Below are positions 17,052 to 25,684 of a stretch of DNA of 64,000 nt, in pieces (the first letter of the stretch is position 1; each line of letters begins with the position of its first letter). The position numbers and the translations under genes were made by a program. The notes beneath the pieces were generated by a model, which did not search any database, had not been told where the DNA came from, and saw nothing but the letters and a program-made list of their open reading frames with translations. This DNA comes from Candidatus Bathycorpusculum sp. GTDB lineage: Archaea; Thermoproteota; Bathyarchaeia; Bathyarchaeales; Bathycorpusculaceae. The stretch is from NCBI GenBank assembly GCA_009778385.1, contig WRJX01000105.1, forward strand, positions 1 through 64,000, in the 5' to 3' direction.

Positions 17052-18034
17052 TTGAGCCTACCTCCAAGATAATCTATTGATGTGATTATGGCGCCGTTAA
17101 ACCAAGCAACAGAACGCACATAATAAAGCAGAACGAGCCGCATTGCAGAATTATCTTTAAATTCAACAGCAATTTTCGCTGCCGAATAAACATAGTAAAC
17201 AAACATCACTATAAGCAGAACACTTGTCAGGTACCATAAAGGTCGTAAAAGCGGCACTATACCTAACAAGAAACTACATACTATTGCCAAAAGCCAAATT
17301 GGTTGAATATTCATGCCAATGTCAGTGATTTCGTCACCACGAGCTAAAATGTCATGCTTAAAGTACAGACGTAATGTGTTTTTGCCGTATTGCAGCTGTT
17401 GCCGGTAAAACTTTCGAAGGGTTGGACGATTGAAATGATAACATACTGAAGAGGGTTCATAAACGATTTTGTAGCCTTTTGAGGCTAGTCTGTATCCGAA
17501 TTCTGTGTCGTACTGGCTTGGCATGTCTTCTGCCCAACCACCGATCTCTTCAATAACGGATTTTTTAAGTAATAAATTCATGGTAGCTATACGCGCAGTG
17601 TATCTACCGATGCGACGATAACGAGTTTTTAATTCATATCCGATACTTCTTGCCCACGGGTTATCCACGTTCCATATATCAATGGAGCCACTGACACCAC
17701 CAACATTTGGTTCATCTATATGAGGTACAAGTTTTTTTAACCAGTCTACTTCAACTTTAGCATCAGAGTCTACAAACCCCAAAATTGGGTGTTGCGCAAT
17801 TTTTTGGGCATAATTGTAAGCTGCGGGACAGTTTAGAGCGATTTGGCAGATTTTAACTGGATATTTTTTGGCGATCTGCACTGTTTTGTCTTTTGAGCAG
17901 CCATCCATTAAAATAATTTCTACGTGAGACGGAGGGTAATTTTGTGCAAGCAATGCTTGCAGACATTCTTCAATTGTTTCCTCATTGTTCATTGAAGCCA
18001 CAATCACTGACACTTTAGGCAAAACGTCAGGCAA
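17048..18034 (-). CDS. GT2 glycosyltransferase with C-terminal membrane segments
   Basis: This 328-residue protein has a GT-A catalytic domain (about 1-225) and about three C-terminal hydrophobic helices that anchor it in the membrane. Features are VSVIVASMNNEETIEECLQAL, IILMDGCSKDKTVQIA, the DXD-type LGFVDSDAKVEVDW, and a MPSQYDTEFGYRLASKG acceptor region followed by the QLQYGKN motif of processive-like GT2 enzymes. It probably adds a sugar to a lipid-linked glycan. It sits 2 nt after the DPM1-like gene and overlaps the following GT4 gene, so the three are co-expressed. The product is unknown. Confidence 0.85.
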   Translation of the reverse strand: MPDVLPKVSVIVASMNNEETIEECLQALLAQNYPPSHVEIILMDGCSKDKTVQIAKKYPVKICQIALNCPAAYNYAQKIAQHPILGFVDSDAKVEVDWLKKLVPHIDEPNVGGVSGSIDIWNVDNPWARSIGYELKTRYRRIGRYTARIATMNLLLKKSVIEEIGGWAEDMPSQYDTEFGYRLASKGYKIVYEPSSVCYHFNRPTLRKFYRQQLQYGKNTLRLYFKHDILARGDEITDIGMNIQPIWLLAIVCSFLLGIVPLLRPLWYLTSVLLIVMFVYYVYSAAKIAVEFKDNSAMRLVLLYYVRSVAWFNGAIITSIDYLGGRLK

Positions 18035-18036
18035 TT

Positions 18037-18756
18037 TTACACCCTCCTCAGTCGTGCTGAAATTATTGAGATAAGTATTCTAGAACCATCATACAAATGG
18101 TCAATACCCGACCTACCGTAAGTACGTTGCTCAAAACTTATTGGCACTTCAAGCACACGATAATGACTTTTAACGGTTTTCACTAACATCTCCGTTTCAA
18201 TTTCATACCCACCCGATTTCAAGTGCTGAATTTCAAGTACTTCCCGCTTCATCGCTCTGTAGCCAGACTGAGAATCGGTAACATGAACACCTATGAACAT
18301 TTGAATAATCAGGTTGAAGAACTTAACACCAAACACGTTGAGTTTCTTAGCAGCTACATTTTTCTGGTGTAAATACCGTGAGCCAATAACAAGATCTGCC
18401 CTGTCGTTCAAGAGCGGATAAAGCAGTTTTGGCAACTCTTCTGGACGATGTGACCCATCTGAGTCAATTGTGACTATTATATCACCTTTAGCTTTAGCAA
18501 AGCCAGCACGTAACCCCATACCTTTACCTACATGTGCCTTCAAACTATACAACTGAACAGGATACATTTTAGCAACCATAAGTGAATTATCAAATGAGTG
18601 GTCATCAGCTACTATAATTTCATATGTTAAATTCGTCTGTTTCATGGCTGCTTGGACACGTTCAATCACGTTCCCTATGGTGTGCTCTTCATTGTACACA
18701 GGGATGACAATGGAAACCAGCATTTGTTTGGGGCTCACTTTACTCATAAAGCTCAA
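18037..18756 (-). CDS. GT2 glycosyltransferase, dolichol-phosphate-mannose-synthase-like
   Basis: A 239-residue soluble GT-A enzyme resembling DPM1: LVSIVIPVYNEEHTIGNVI, EIIVADDHSFDNSLMVA, AHVGKGMGLRAGFAKAKGD, the metal-binding DSDGSHRPEELPKLL, and the C-terminal ISFEQRTYGRSG. It likely charges polyprenyl phosphate with hexose to supply extracytoplasmic glycosyltransferases, such as the GT-C-like proteins at 54-59 kb. It heads the three-gene glycosyltransferase operon on the minus strand. An in-frame ATG at 18747 may be the true start, because a TATA box shared with the divergent gene lies only 10-20 nt upstream. Confidence 0.85.
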   Translation of the reverse strand: MSFMSKVSPKQMLVSIVIPVYNEEHTIGNVIERVQAAMKQTNLTYEIIVADDHSFDNSLMVAKMYPVQLYSLKAHVGKGMGLRAGFAKAKGDIIVTIDSDGSHRPEELPKLLYPLLNDRADLVIGSRYLHQKNVAAKKLNVFGVKFFNLIIQMFIGVHVTDSQSGYRAMKREVLEIQHLKSGGYEIETEMLVKTVKSHYRVLEVPISFEQRTYGRSGIDHLYDGSRILISIISARLRRV

Positions 18757-18763
18757 TGGAAGA

Positions 18764-18776
18764 ACTTATAAAGTTT
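18764..18776. promoter_or_regulatory. Near-palindromic TATA box shared by divergent genes
   Basis: AACTTATAAAGTT reads AACTTTATAAGTT on the other strand, so the same box can serve both directions. On the plus strand it lies about 36 nt before the ATG at 18805. On the minus strand it lies about 22 nt before the ATG at 18747, predicting a nearly leaderless message. Confidence 0.45.
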
Positions 18777-18804
18777 GGCTACTCCACCATTGCATCAAAC
18801 AGTT

Positions 18805-19374
18805 ATGGATGAATTGATGTCTAACATGGAACCCCCAAAGTTTACTTCACTAAAAGGTGACCAAAAAGTTTGGTTTTCCATGTGGTTCTTAGGTTCGATA
18901 GTCACTTTTGGACTAGCGTTTTTCCCCATGTTTTATCGTTTAATCGAAAACAGAAATCGTCACTTCAAAAAAGAAGAAGCCCTTGAAGAACAAGTATCAG
19001 TTTATCTGCAACGTCAAAACAGAACTGTGCCAAAAGTGAACAAACAGCCACGTGAAATGAACGCAAAAGTTTGGACAGCGGCCATTGTTCTTGTTATTCC
19101 AGTTTTCATAATCACGTATTTACTGTCTAAAGATTTAGTTTCACATGAAGCTGAACAAGACAAATTTCTTGCTCAAGCTTTCCCAGAACGTGTTTTTATG
19201 ACACAGACGATACCCATAAAAACGTATGCAATAATTACCATAGTGACCTTAGGCTTTGGGGTAATTTACTGGCTATACAAAGTAGTTAATCAATATAATG
19301 CGCATTATAAAGCGCATTTGCAGGTAGAGAAAAAAATCTTAAGTCTGATGGAGGAGAAAAAAATTGGCGAATAA
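18805..19374 (+). CDS. Membrane protein of unknown function, two to three helices
   Basis: I do not recognise this protein of about 189 residues. It has a hydrophobic segment WFSMWFLGSIVTFGLAFFPMFY, a basic cytoplasmic stretch with a possible short coiled coil (ENRNRHFKKEEALEEQVSVYL), a second helix VWTAAIVLVIPVFIITYLL, a loop, and a third helix TYAIITIVTLGFGVIYWLY with a charged tail. The ATG at 18805 is preferred because the TATA box at 18764-18776 would place transcription start near 18795; a TTG at 18775 lies at the promoter itself. Its end overlaps cobD by 11 nt and carries cobD's ribosome-binding site, so the two are co-translated. That context hints at, but does not show, a cobamide-related role. 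Confidence 0.6.
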   Translation: MDELMSNMEPPKFTSLKGDQKVWFSMWFLGSIVTFGLAFFPMFYRLIENRNRHFKKEEALEEQVSVYLQRQNRTVPKVNKQPREMNAKVWTAAIVLVIPVFIITYLLSKDLVSHEAEQDKFLAQAFPERVFMTQTIPIKTYAIITIVTLGFGVIYWLYKVVNQYNAHYKAHLQVEKKILSLMEEKKIGE

Positions 19375-20485
19375 CGAATGTAGAGAATGCAGATTTGTAA
19401 GCCATGGCGGAGATGTTTGGGGCTTTGCCAGAAAATACAATATTCCCCTTGAAGAAGCACTTGATTTTAGCGGGCCAATCAACCATCTTGGGCCTTCACC
19501 AAAAGCTCTTGAGTCAGTAAAAGAAAACGCTAAACTGATAAGGTTTTATCCTGATCCAAACCCTATTGAACTACACAGAAGCATTGCAGAATATGTTAAC
19601 CAGTCAGGTGTGAATTCAGACAACATTATTTTGGGTAACGGTTCAATCGAACTCATTTACATGATTACAGAAATTTTTTCAAAAGCTAACTTTAAAGCAG
19701 TAGTGCCAGTCCCCTCCTTTACAGAATACGAAAAAGCAGCATTACGCTTAGGTGGACAAACAATTTACGTCCAGTTACCAGCTGATTTTAGTATGGAAAA
19801 CGAAAAAATCAAAAAAGCCATAACACTTGACACCAAAATCGTTTCCATATGCAACCCCCATAGTCCGTCAGGCAAACTATACCTTAAAGACGAAGTTCTT
19901 GATCTTGTGGAGTATTGTCAGAAAAAGGATGTAATTTTTAGCATAGACGAAAACTATATCGAATTTACTGATAAAGAACAAACAGAAACAATGGCAGGCT
20001 ACGTAAACAAGTACGAGAATCTCTTTGTCATACGTTCAGTAACCAAATTTTACGGTATGCCAGGCATACGTTTTGGCTATGGCGTCGCCGCAAAAAGCTT
20101 AATCAGCAAACTCTTAGATGTACGGCAACCATGGAGCATAAACAGCCTTGCTGGATTTGCTACTTTAGCGGCGTTCAGTGACAAAGAGTTTATAGAAAAC
20201 ACTAAACGCATGATCGCACAAGAACGAGTTAGGTTCGCAGAGCAACTCAGCGAAATTTCTGGCTTACAAGTTTTTCCTTCAGACACCAATTTTCTGCTAG
20301 TAAAAATAACCAACGGCAAAATTACTTCAACTAAAATTAAAGAAGAACTTGCTAAGATAGGTATGCTGATTCGAGACTGCTGCACCTTTGTAGGGTTGGA
20401 TAACACATATTTCCGTGTAACTGTTCGCTCAGACAAAGACAACCAAAAACTTGTTAACGCATTAAAGAAACTGATGAACATTTAA
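19364..20485 (+). CDS. cobD: CobD-like L-threonine-O-3-phosphate decarboxylase
   Basis: This 373-residue PLP enzyme of the class I/II aminotransferase fold resembles CobD, which decarboxylates L-threonine phosphate to (R)-1-amino-2-propanol phosphate, the linker joining the corrin ring to the nucleotide loop. The N-terminal SHGGDVWGFARKYNIPLEEALDFSG and INHLGPSP are the CobD hallmarks separating it from histidinol-phosphate aminotransferase. NPHSPSGKLY, the PLP-lysine region VIRSVTKFYGMPGIRFGYG and FRVTVRSDKDN complete it. A CX2C (NECRECRF) at the extreme N-terminus is unusual. The start is TTG at 19364, with GGAGGAG about 9 nt upstream. HisC is the alternative. Its product feeds CbiB (30867-31859). 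Confidence 0.8.
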   Translation: MANNECRECRFVSHGGDVWGFARKYNIPLEEALDFSGPINHLGPSPKALESVKENAKLIRFYPDPNPIELHRSIAEYVNQSGVNSDNIILGNGSIELIYMITEIFSKANFKAVVPVPSFTEYEKAALRLGGQTIYVQLPADFSMENEKIKKAITLDTKIVSICNPHSPSGKLYLKDEVLDLVEYCQKKDVIFSIDENYIEFTDKEQTETMAGYVNKYENLFVIRSVTKFYGMPGIRFGYGVAAKSLISKLLDVRQPWSINSLAGFATLAAFSDKEFIENTKRMIAQERVRFAEQLSEISGLQVFPSDTNFLLVKITNGKITSTKIKEELAKIGMLIRDCCTFVGLDNTYFRVTVRSDKDNQKLVNALKKLMNI

Positions 20486-20644
20486 CAGAAAACTTTACTT
20501 ATTCTCCTACTATCCACCTTATTTTGCTGTGTATTAGACCCTATAGATAGTCTTTGCAGAAACCTAAAAAACGGGGTACCATTGGCATTTTAAGCCATTA
20601 GTATATTGTTTGAAGAAGAGTATAAAAGAATAAAAAGTTAGAAG

Positions 20645-21955
20645 TTACTTGAGCATGTTTTTGGCGCGTGGGTTGTCTGCGAATTCCCATGCAATGTTGC
20701 CTTTCCAGATATCACCAAGTTTGGTAATTTTGATTTCTTTCTCATCAATTGTTAGTAAGCCTTTTTCGACGAGTCGGGTTAGTTGTGGGCTAAAGACGTC
20801 TTCGGGGTTTTTGCCGAATTTCTCTTTGAATTCGATTTTGTCAACGGGCAAACGGAGGTAGAGACGAGTCATTACTTTGCGCATCATTTCCTCGGGGGTG
20901 GATTCGCTAATTTTATTGATTGGCAGCCTGCCTGCATTTACTGCATCCATGTATTGGTTGATGTCTTCAATGTTGGAGTAAGAGAACGTTTCAAAGTAGC
21001 CCATAAAGCAGCCTGCACCGGTAGTTAGTTGTGCTGCAAAAGGCCAACCGTTAAGGCAGGATTCTTTGAAATGCCAAGGTTCTCTGGAGAATCTGTCATG
21101 TCCAACAGCTTTGTAGCCTGCGTCGGTTAACATTTTGTATGCTGTTAGATACATTTGTGTTTCGTGTTCCACGTCACCAGGTGGAGGCATTTTGCCTGCC
21201 TTTATTTGCATATCTAAGATGGTGTCAGGAACAACTTCTAAGGCGTAAACATCAACTTCAACGTCTAATTCTATGCATTTTTTAAGTGTGTCTACCCAAG
21301 CTTCCATTGTTTGTCCTGGCAGGTTATAGAGTATGTCTACACAAACGCACATATCCAGTTTGCGTGCAAGTTTGATTGCTTCTTCGACCTGTTCTGCTGG
21401 GTCGGGCAGACAGAAGGCCTTTCTTAAATTATTATCAAAAGTTTGAGCACCCATATCCATTTGAAAAGCGCCATATTCGGCGAGTTTTATGATTTTGTGG
21501 CGGTCAAAACTTTTTGAGGATCCTGTAACTTTTATGAAGCAGTCATCAGTTACAGTGAAGCGGGCTTTGCAGTACTCGATTAGGTCAATTATTTGTTCGG
21601 CAGATAAAACACTGGGCGTTCCACCTCCGAGAACGATTTCATCAAAAACGCTGGTTTGTAGGTATCGGGTTTTAGCGTACATGTCGAGCTCTTTTTTAAG
21701 AGCTACAAGATAGGGTTCTATACGTGCTTTGCTTGTAGCGGTGGTTGGGAAATAGCAGAATGAACATCTGGAGTCACAAATAGATACCCATGGTTGCAGC
21801 TCCATTAAGCGTTTTGATGTGTTTTCTGTATCTAAAAATTCCAGAAAAGCCTTGTAGGTTTCAGGCTTGATATCAGGATAATCTCTGTAAGTATAAGGCG
21901 GCCAATTTGTCCTTAAATCATAGACGCTTGATTGTTCAGTCGCCGGGTTTTTCAT
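20645..21955 (-). CDS. HemW-like radical SAM enzyme (coproporphyrinogen oxidase-like family)
   Basis: This 436-residue radical SAM protein of the HemN/HemW group has the cluster motif CDSRCSFC (C60/C64/C67), LGGGTPSVLSAEQI, FQMDMGAQTFD, YNLPGQTMEAW and a C-terminal winged-helix-like HemN domain (about 360-430). Members include heme chaperones, oxygen-independent coproporphyrinogen oxidases and heme-opening methyltransferases, so the exact reaction is open. The ribosome-binding site GAGGAG lies 7 nt before the ATG at 21955. It stands alone, convergent with cobD and 112 nt from the next minus-strand gene. No other heme genes are in the window, apart from SPASM enzymes that could be Ahb-like. 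Confidence 0.8.
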   Translation of the reverse strand: MKNPATEQSSVYDLRTNWPPYTYRDYPDIKPETYKAFLEFLDTENTSKRLMELQPWVSICDSRCSFCYFPTTATSKARIEPYLVALKKELDMYAKTRYLQTSVFDEIVLGGGTPSVLSAEQIIDLIEYCKARFTVTDDCFIKVTGSSKSFDRHKIIKLAEYGAFQMDMGAQTFDNNLRKAFCLPDPAEQVEEAIKLARKLDMCVCVDILYNLPGQTMEAWVDTLKKCIELDVEVDVYALEVVPDTILDMQIKAGKMPPPGDVEHETQMYLTAYKMLTDAGYKAVGHDRFSREPWHFKESCLNGWPFAAQLTTGAGCFMGYFETFSYSNIEDINQYMDAVNAGRLPINKISESTPEEMMRKVMTRLYLRLPVDKIEFKEKFGKNPEDVFSPQLTRLVEKGLLTIDEKEIKITKLGDIWKGNIAWEFADNPRAKNMLK

Positions 21956-22067
21956 TTATTTCTCCTCAAGTTATTTTTTAAAATGCCCTTGTTACCATAA
22001 TAAAGTTTCTGTTAAATACCTATCTAAGCTGAAAACTAATCTGAGAGCTGAAAACAATAAAAACCGT

Positions 22068-23225
22068 TTAATACGGTTTTGTTTGAATTGTGCCGTTCCA
22101 GTAGATGAGTTTGCTGTAAGTCCAATTGTCAAGGTTAGGCGAGTCAGCATAAATTATGTCAAATTTTTGGCCATACTGCTGGGAATAAGTGTTTACATCG
22201 TTCCAAATTTGATTTGAAAGGGTGCTGTTTTTCCATAGGCCCCAAATCCAATCGTCTGGACCACGGAAACCATATCCAAAGTCAGGTGGAAGTACATATG
22301 CCACACGCTCATTAACAGGATTATTTGGACGGGGGTTAGACTTAACATATTCCCAAAATTGTTTGAGCGCATCTAAATGTTCTGGCTGCAGTATTCCATG
22401 TGCCATTCCAGTTTCGTTGTCCTGGGCATAGTCAAAAACCAAGATGTATTTAGCACCATTTTGATATGCGGTTACCATATCCTGATATAATTCAGGCCCT
22501 GAAGCAAGATACGGCGGCTGATCATATGTATAAGTTAGCATTGCACCCCATTCTTTACCATGCAGTGTAGCTGAACCTCTACATAAAGCAGTATTTATTG
22601 GTCTACTATGATTCCATGCGTATTCTGCCATGACAACGTCATAGCCTGCACGATAATTATATTCGTAAAGGGCATAATCAGAAGTCATAAGCGTAGTGTT
22701 TAGGGCAAGAAACTCGGAAATGTAATTGTGCAAATTTTGTACGTACAGGTTGGCTGCATCAGACCAATTGTTTGCCTCTGGAACTATCATATATGGATGA
22801 TCGCTATCTATTTGATGCCCACCTGGTTCATCATAACTATACAACCCCAAAAACTTGTCACCCCAATGCTGCTTAGCATAGGCTGTCCAAGCTGACTGAT
22901 CAAAATTTAATGTAGTATTTTCAGTAGTATGTGTATAAGTAGCAAAACTAAGACCACGTGCACTAATGTACTCACACATCTCGTTAAGCTTTACCTCGTC
23001 AAGAGTGATACCGGTGCTACCTAAAACAAAAAAGTTGGTAAAATCTTTGACCTGGTCGATACGCACTTTCAAATCAGCTATGTTATCATACGCTGCATCC
23101 ACACCAACGTAAACATCTACGTTATATGCGACACTACTTCTACCAAAAAAGAAATGGACACCAACAAAAAGCACCATTATTAAAATTACGCATAAAAAAA
23201 TTGTGACTACCCAGTTACGGTTCAT
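22068..23225 (-). CDS. Membrane-anchored or secreted TIM-barrel-like protein
   Basis: This 385-residue protein has an N-terminal signal anchor (VVTIFLCVILIMVLFVGVHFFF, about residues 6-27) and an extracytoplasmic domain. The barrel-like alternation, the LGLYSYDEPGGHQ segment with adjacent acidic residues after a strand, and the VMAEYAWNH and YILVFDYAQDNE strand ends resemble glycoside-hydrolase (beta/alpha)8 folds, but I cannot assign a family. Several NXS/T sequons are present, consistent with archaeal surface glycosylation. Its ATG overlaps the stop of the PQQ-propeller gene by one base, so it is translationally coupled to that protein and probably works with it outside the cell. Confidence 0.65.
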   Translation of the reverse strand: MNRNWVVTIFLCVILIMVLFVGVHFFFGRSSVAYNVDVYVGVDAAYDNIADLKVRIDQVKDFTNFFVLGSTGITLDEVKLNEMCEYISARGLSFATYTHTTENTTLNFDQSAWTAYAKQHWGDKFLGLYSYDEPGGHQIDSDHPYMIVPEANNWSDAANLYVQNLHNYISEFLALNTTLMTSDYALYEYNYRAGYDVVMAEYAWNHSRPINTALCRGSATLHGKEWGAMLTYTYDQPPYLASGPELYQDMVTAYQNGAKYILVFDYAQDNETGMAHGILQPEHLDALKQFWEYVKSNPRPNNPVNERVAYVLPPDFGYGFRGPDDWIWGLWKNSTLSNQIWNDVNTYSQQYGQKFDIIYADSPNLDNWTYSKLIYWNGTIQTKPY

Positions 23226-25507
23226 TAAAAGTCACCATAAACAGATTTTTGGAAATAATTTTTTCTATAAAACTTGTCTGTGGTACGTTTTCGCCAATAG
23301 AGAATACCAACAAGAGACACCACAATCAAACCAACTGTTATCATAATAAGCATTATGGGGTAAACGGTTAAGTCCTGTGTGTCTTGAATTGTACCAATTG
23401 CATATACAAAGTGGTCATAAGAACCAATGTATAGAACACCGTTAACAACTGCGGGTGAAGAAACCACCCAACCGTCAGTTAGATAACTCCAGACAAGACT
23501 ACCGTCTTTTATGTTCAGAGCGTAAATTTTATTATCGTATGAACCAAAAAATACCATATCCTTTGCTACTGCTGGCGCAGAAGCCACTTCACCACCGGTT
23601 TGGTAACTCCATTTTAAACTGCCTGAAACTGCATCTAACGCATACAGTTTACCGTCATCTGAACCCACATAGGCTACTCCATTTGCTACCGCAACAGAAG
23701 AGGCTATACTACCACCTGTAGTGTAATTCCACACTAAACTGCCATCCTCAGCATTCAAAGCGTAAATGTTGCCGTCATAAGAACCCACATAAACCAAACC
23801 ACCCCAAATCGTTGGAGTTGAGGTTACGATATCACCAGTTGGGTAATTCCAGATTTGAGCACCAGTTTTGGCGTTGAAAGCATATATACTGTGATCCATG
23901 GAGCCCACGTACACATTGCCGCCTGAAATTGCAGGAGAAGAAGTGATAACCATGTCCCCAAAAGTGTAACTCCAAACAAGGGCGCCATTTTCAACATTTA
24001 ACGCGTAAAGCTGATAATCTTCTGAACCTATGTAGACTATGCCGTCATAAACAGCAGGTGAAGAAACCACAGCATAACCAGTTAAGAAACTCCACTTTTG
24101 CTTCCCAGTTGTAACGTCTATAGCATAAATATTACCGTCATATGAACCGACATATGCCACCCCATCACTAATGGCGGGCGCAGAAAACATAATCATATCA
24201 TTAGCTTGAAAACTCCAAATCACATTATTATGCAGTTCCCAATCATAGCCAATCATCCCAGTAGAAGTATTCAAAGCGAACAGTTTGCCATTATGTGCAC
24301 CAACATAAACAACACCATGCATGACAGTTGGAGAAGAGTCTACTTTTCCACCGCTTCTAAAACTCCAAACTAAATTCCCGTTGTTGACATCTATTGCATA
24401 TAATTTACCGTCCCATCCACCAACAAATACATGTCCAACCCCAACGGCAGGTTGAGAAATCACTATATCTTCAGAACTATATTGCCAAATAAGACGCCCA
24501 GTTTGACTATTTAACGCATAAATTTTGCCGTCATTAGAACCTACATAAACAGAGCCGTTTACCACCCGTGGAGAAGATGAAACAGCATCACCAGTCGTAT
24601 ACTTCCAAGCAAGTATACCATCTTTTGCATTTAACGCGTAAAAATTATTATCATTTGAACCAATAAACACTAACCCCTCTGAAACAGTAGGAGAAGAAAA
24701 CACTTCATCACCAGTGTTGAAAAACCATAATTGATTACCTGTATGAGCATCTATAGCGTAAACGTTGTTATCCAACGATCCCACGTACACTATACCATCT
24801 GAAAAAGTCGGTGTTGAAACAATGTTGTCACCTGTAGTATAAGTCCACACTAAACTGCCATCCATCTCGTTTAAGGCATAAAGTTTGCAGTCTAACGTAC
24901 CAATGTACACAAATCCATTGGCTACAGTTGGAGAAGACAGCATTATTTGACCACCAGTTTGGTAACTCCAGATTTTTTCACCAGACGTGGCATTCAAAGC
25001 GTAAACATTTTGATCCTCTGAGCCCACATAAACTATGCCGTTACTTACCACAGGATCAGAATCCACATAATAACCCGTTTCATACTTCCAAACTAAACCA
25101 CCCGTTTTGGCATTTAACGCATAAAGATAATTATCTTCCGAACCCACATAAACCAAACCATTAGCTATAGCAGGCCTTGAAACTATAATTCCATCAGTTA
25201 CGTAATCCCAGATTTTGTCACCCGATTTAGCGTCAAAAGCGTAAATTTTTTGGTCATAACCACCCACATACACAACACCATCTTGAACGGTGGGAGAACC
25301 CATTTGGCCACCAGTGTTAAACTTCCATAACGTCGTATTAGTTAACGGCGGGTTAGTATCTACGTAACCTGTACGCTGCAGGTTCTGGTGAAACACCGGC
25401 CAAGAAGTCTCTTGAGTGAGAGATGTTATCATTAGACTATCGACAAGGATAGGGAGTGAAATAAGAAGCACAATAATTAGGAAGTATGCAACTTTTCTTT
25501 TTTCCAT
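23225..25507 (-). CDS. PQQ-repeat beta-propeller surface protein, about 16 repeats
   Basis: A 760-residue exported protein. The N-terminal hydrophobic helix is VAYFLIIVLLISLPILVDSL (about 6-25), and a C-terminal helix (YPIMLIMITVGLIVVSLVGILYW) precedes a short basic tail, so the large domain faces outward and is anchored at the membrane. Between them are about 16 tandem repeats of roughly 40 residues, each with the pattern SxPxVxxGxVYVGSxDxxxYALNAxxGxxxWxYxTG, the PQQ/quinoprotein-type blade. The repeats are too similar to call a substrate, and no PQQ-ligand or dehydrogenase signature is seen. It may be a binding or scaffold propeller, possibly two stacked eight-bladed ones. It is translationally coupled to the TIM-barrel-like protein downstream. 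Confidence 0.85.
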   Translation of the reverse strand: MEKRKVAYFLIIVLLISLPILVDSLMITSLTQETSWPVFHQNLQRTGYVDTNPPLTNTTLWKFNTGGQMGSPTVQDGVVYVGGYDQKIYAFDAKSGDKIWDYVTDGIIVSRPAIANGLVYVGSEDNYLYALNAKTGGLVWKYETGYYVDSDPVVSNGIVYVGSEDQNVYALNATSGEKIWSYQTGGQIMLSSPTVANGFVYIGTLDCKLYALNEMDGSLVWTYTTGDNIVSTPTFSDGIVYVGSLDNNVYAIDAHTGNQLWFFNTGDEVFSSPTVSEGLVFIGSNDNNFYALNAKDGILAWKYTTGDAVSSSPRVVNGSVYVGSNDGKIYALNSQTGRLIWQYSSEDIVISQPAVGVGHVFVGGWDGKLYAIDVNNGNLVWSFRSGGKVDSSPTVMHGVVYVGAHNGKLFALNTSTGMIGYDWELHNNVIWSFQANDMIMFSAPAISDGVAYVGSYDGNIYAIDVTTGKQKWSFLTGYAVVSSPAVYDGIVYIGSEDYQLYALNVENGALVWSYTFGDMVITSSPAISGGNVYVGSMDHSIYAFNAKTGAQIWNYPTGDIVTSTPTIWGGLVYVGSYDGNIYALNAEDGSLVWNYTTGGSIASSVAVANGVAYVGSDDGKLYALDAVSGSLKWSYQTGGEVASAPAVAKDMVFFGSYDNKIYALNIKDGSLVWSYLTDGWVVSSPAVVNGVLYIGSYDHFVYAIGTIQDTQDLTVYPIMLIMITVGLIVVSLVGILYWRKRTTDKFYRKNYFQKSVYGDF

Positions 25508-25643
25508 GATTAAACGCTCATTTAACCCTTTTTTGACCCAAAAAGTGTTGGTAAACTAAACACTTTATTGTTGATAAATGATGTTAATTAAATAAAAAGA
25601 TTATTTTGTAAAAACGAAAAAAATAAAGCGAATTAGTTGGTTG

Positions 25644-25684
25644 ATTTATTGTTTCTTTTGTAGTAGTTCGGGGTTTTCACGCAT
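25644..25684 (-). repeat. 41-nt exact repeat at the 3' end of a SPASM gene (copy A)
   Basis: This stretch, read on the minus strand, is identical over 41 nt to 54077-54117 on the plus strand, including the stop codon and 4 nt beyond it. With one mismatch the match extends about 9 nt further into both genes. The two copies are in inverted orientation, 28.4 kb apart. Confidence 0.9.
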
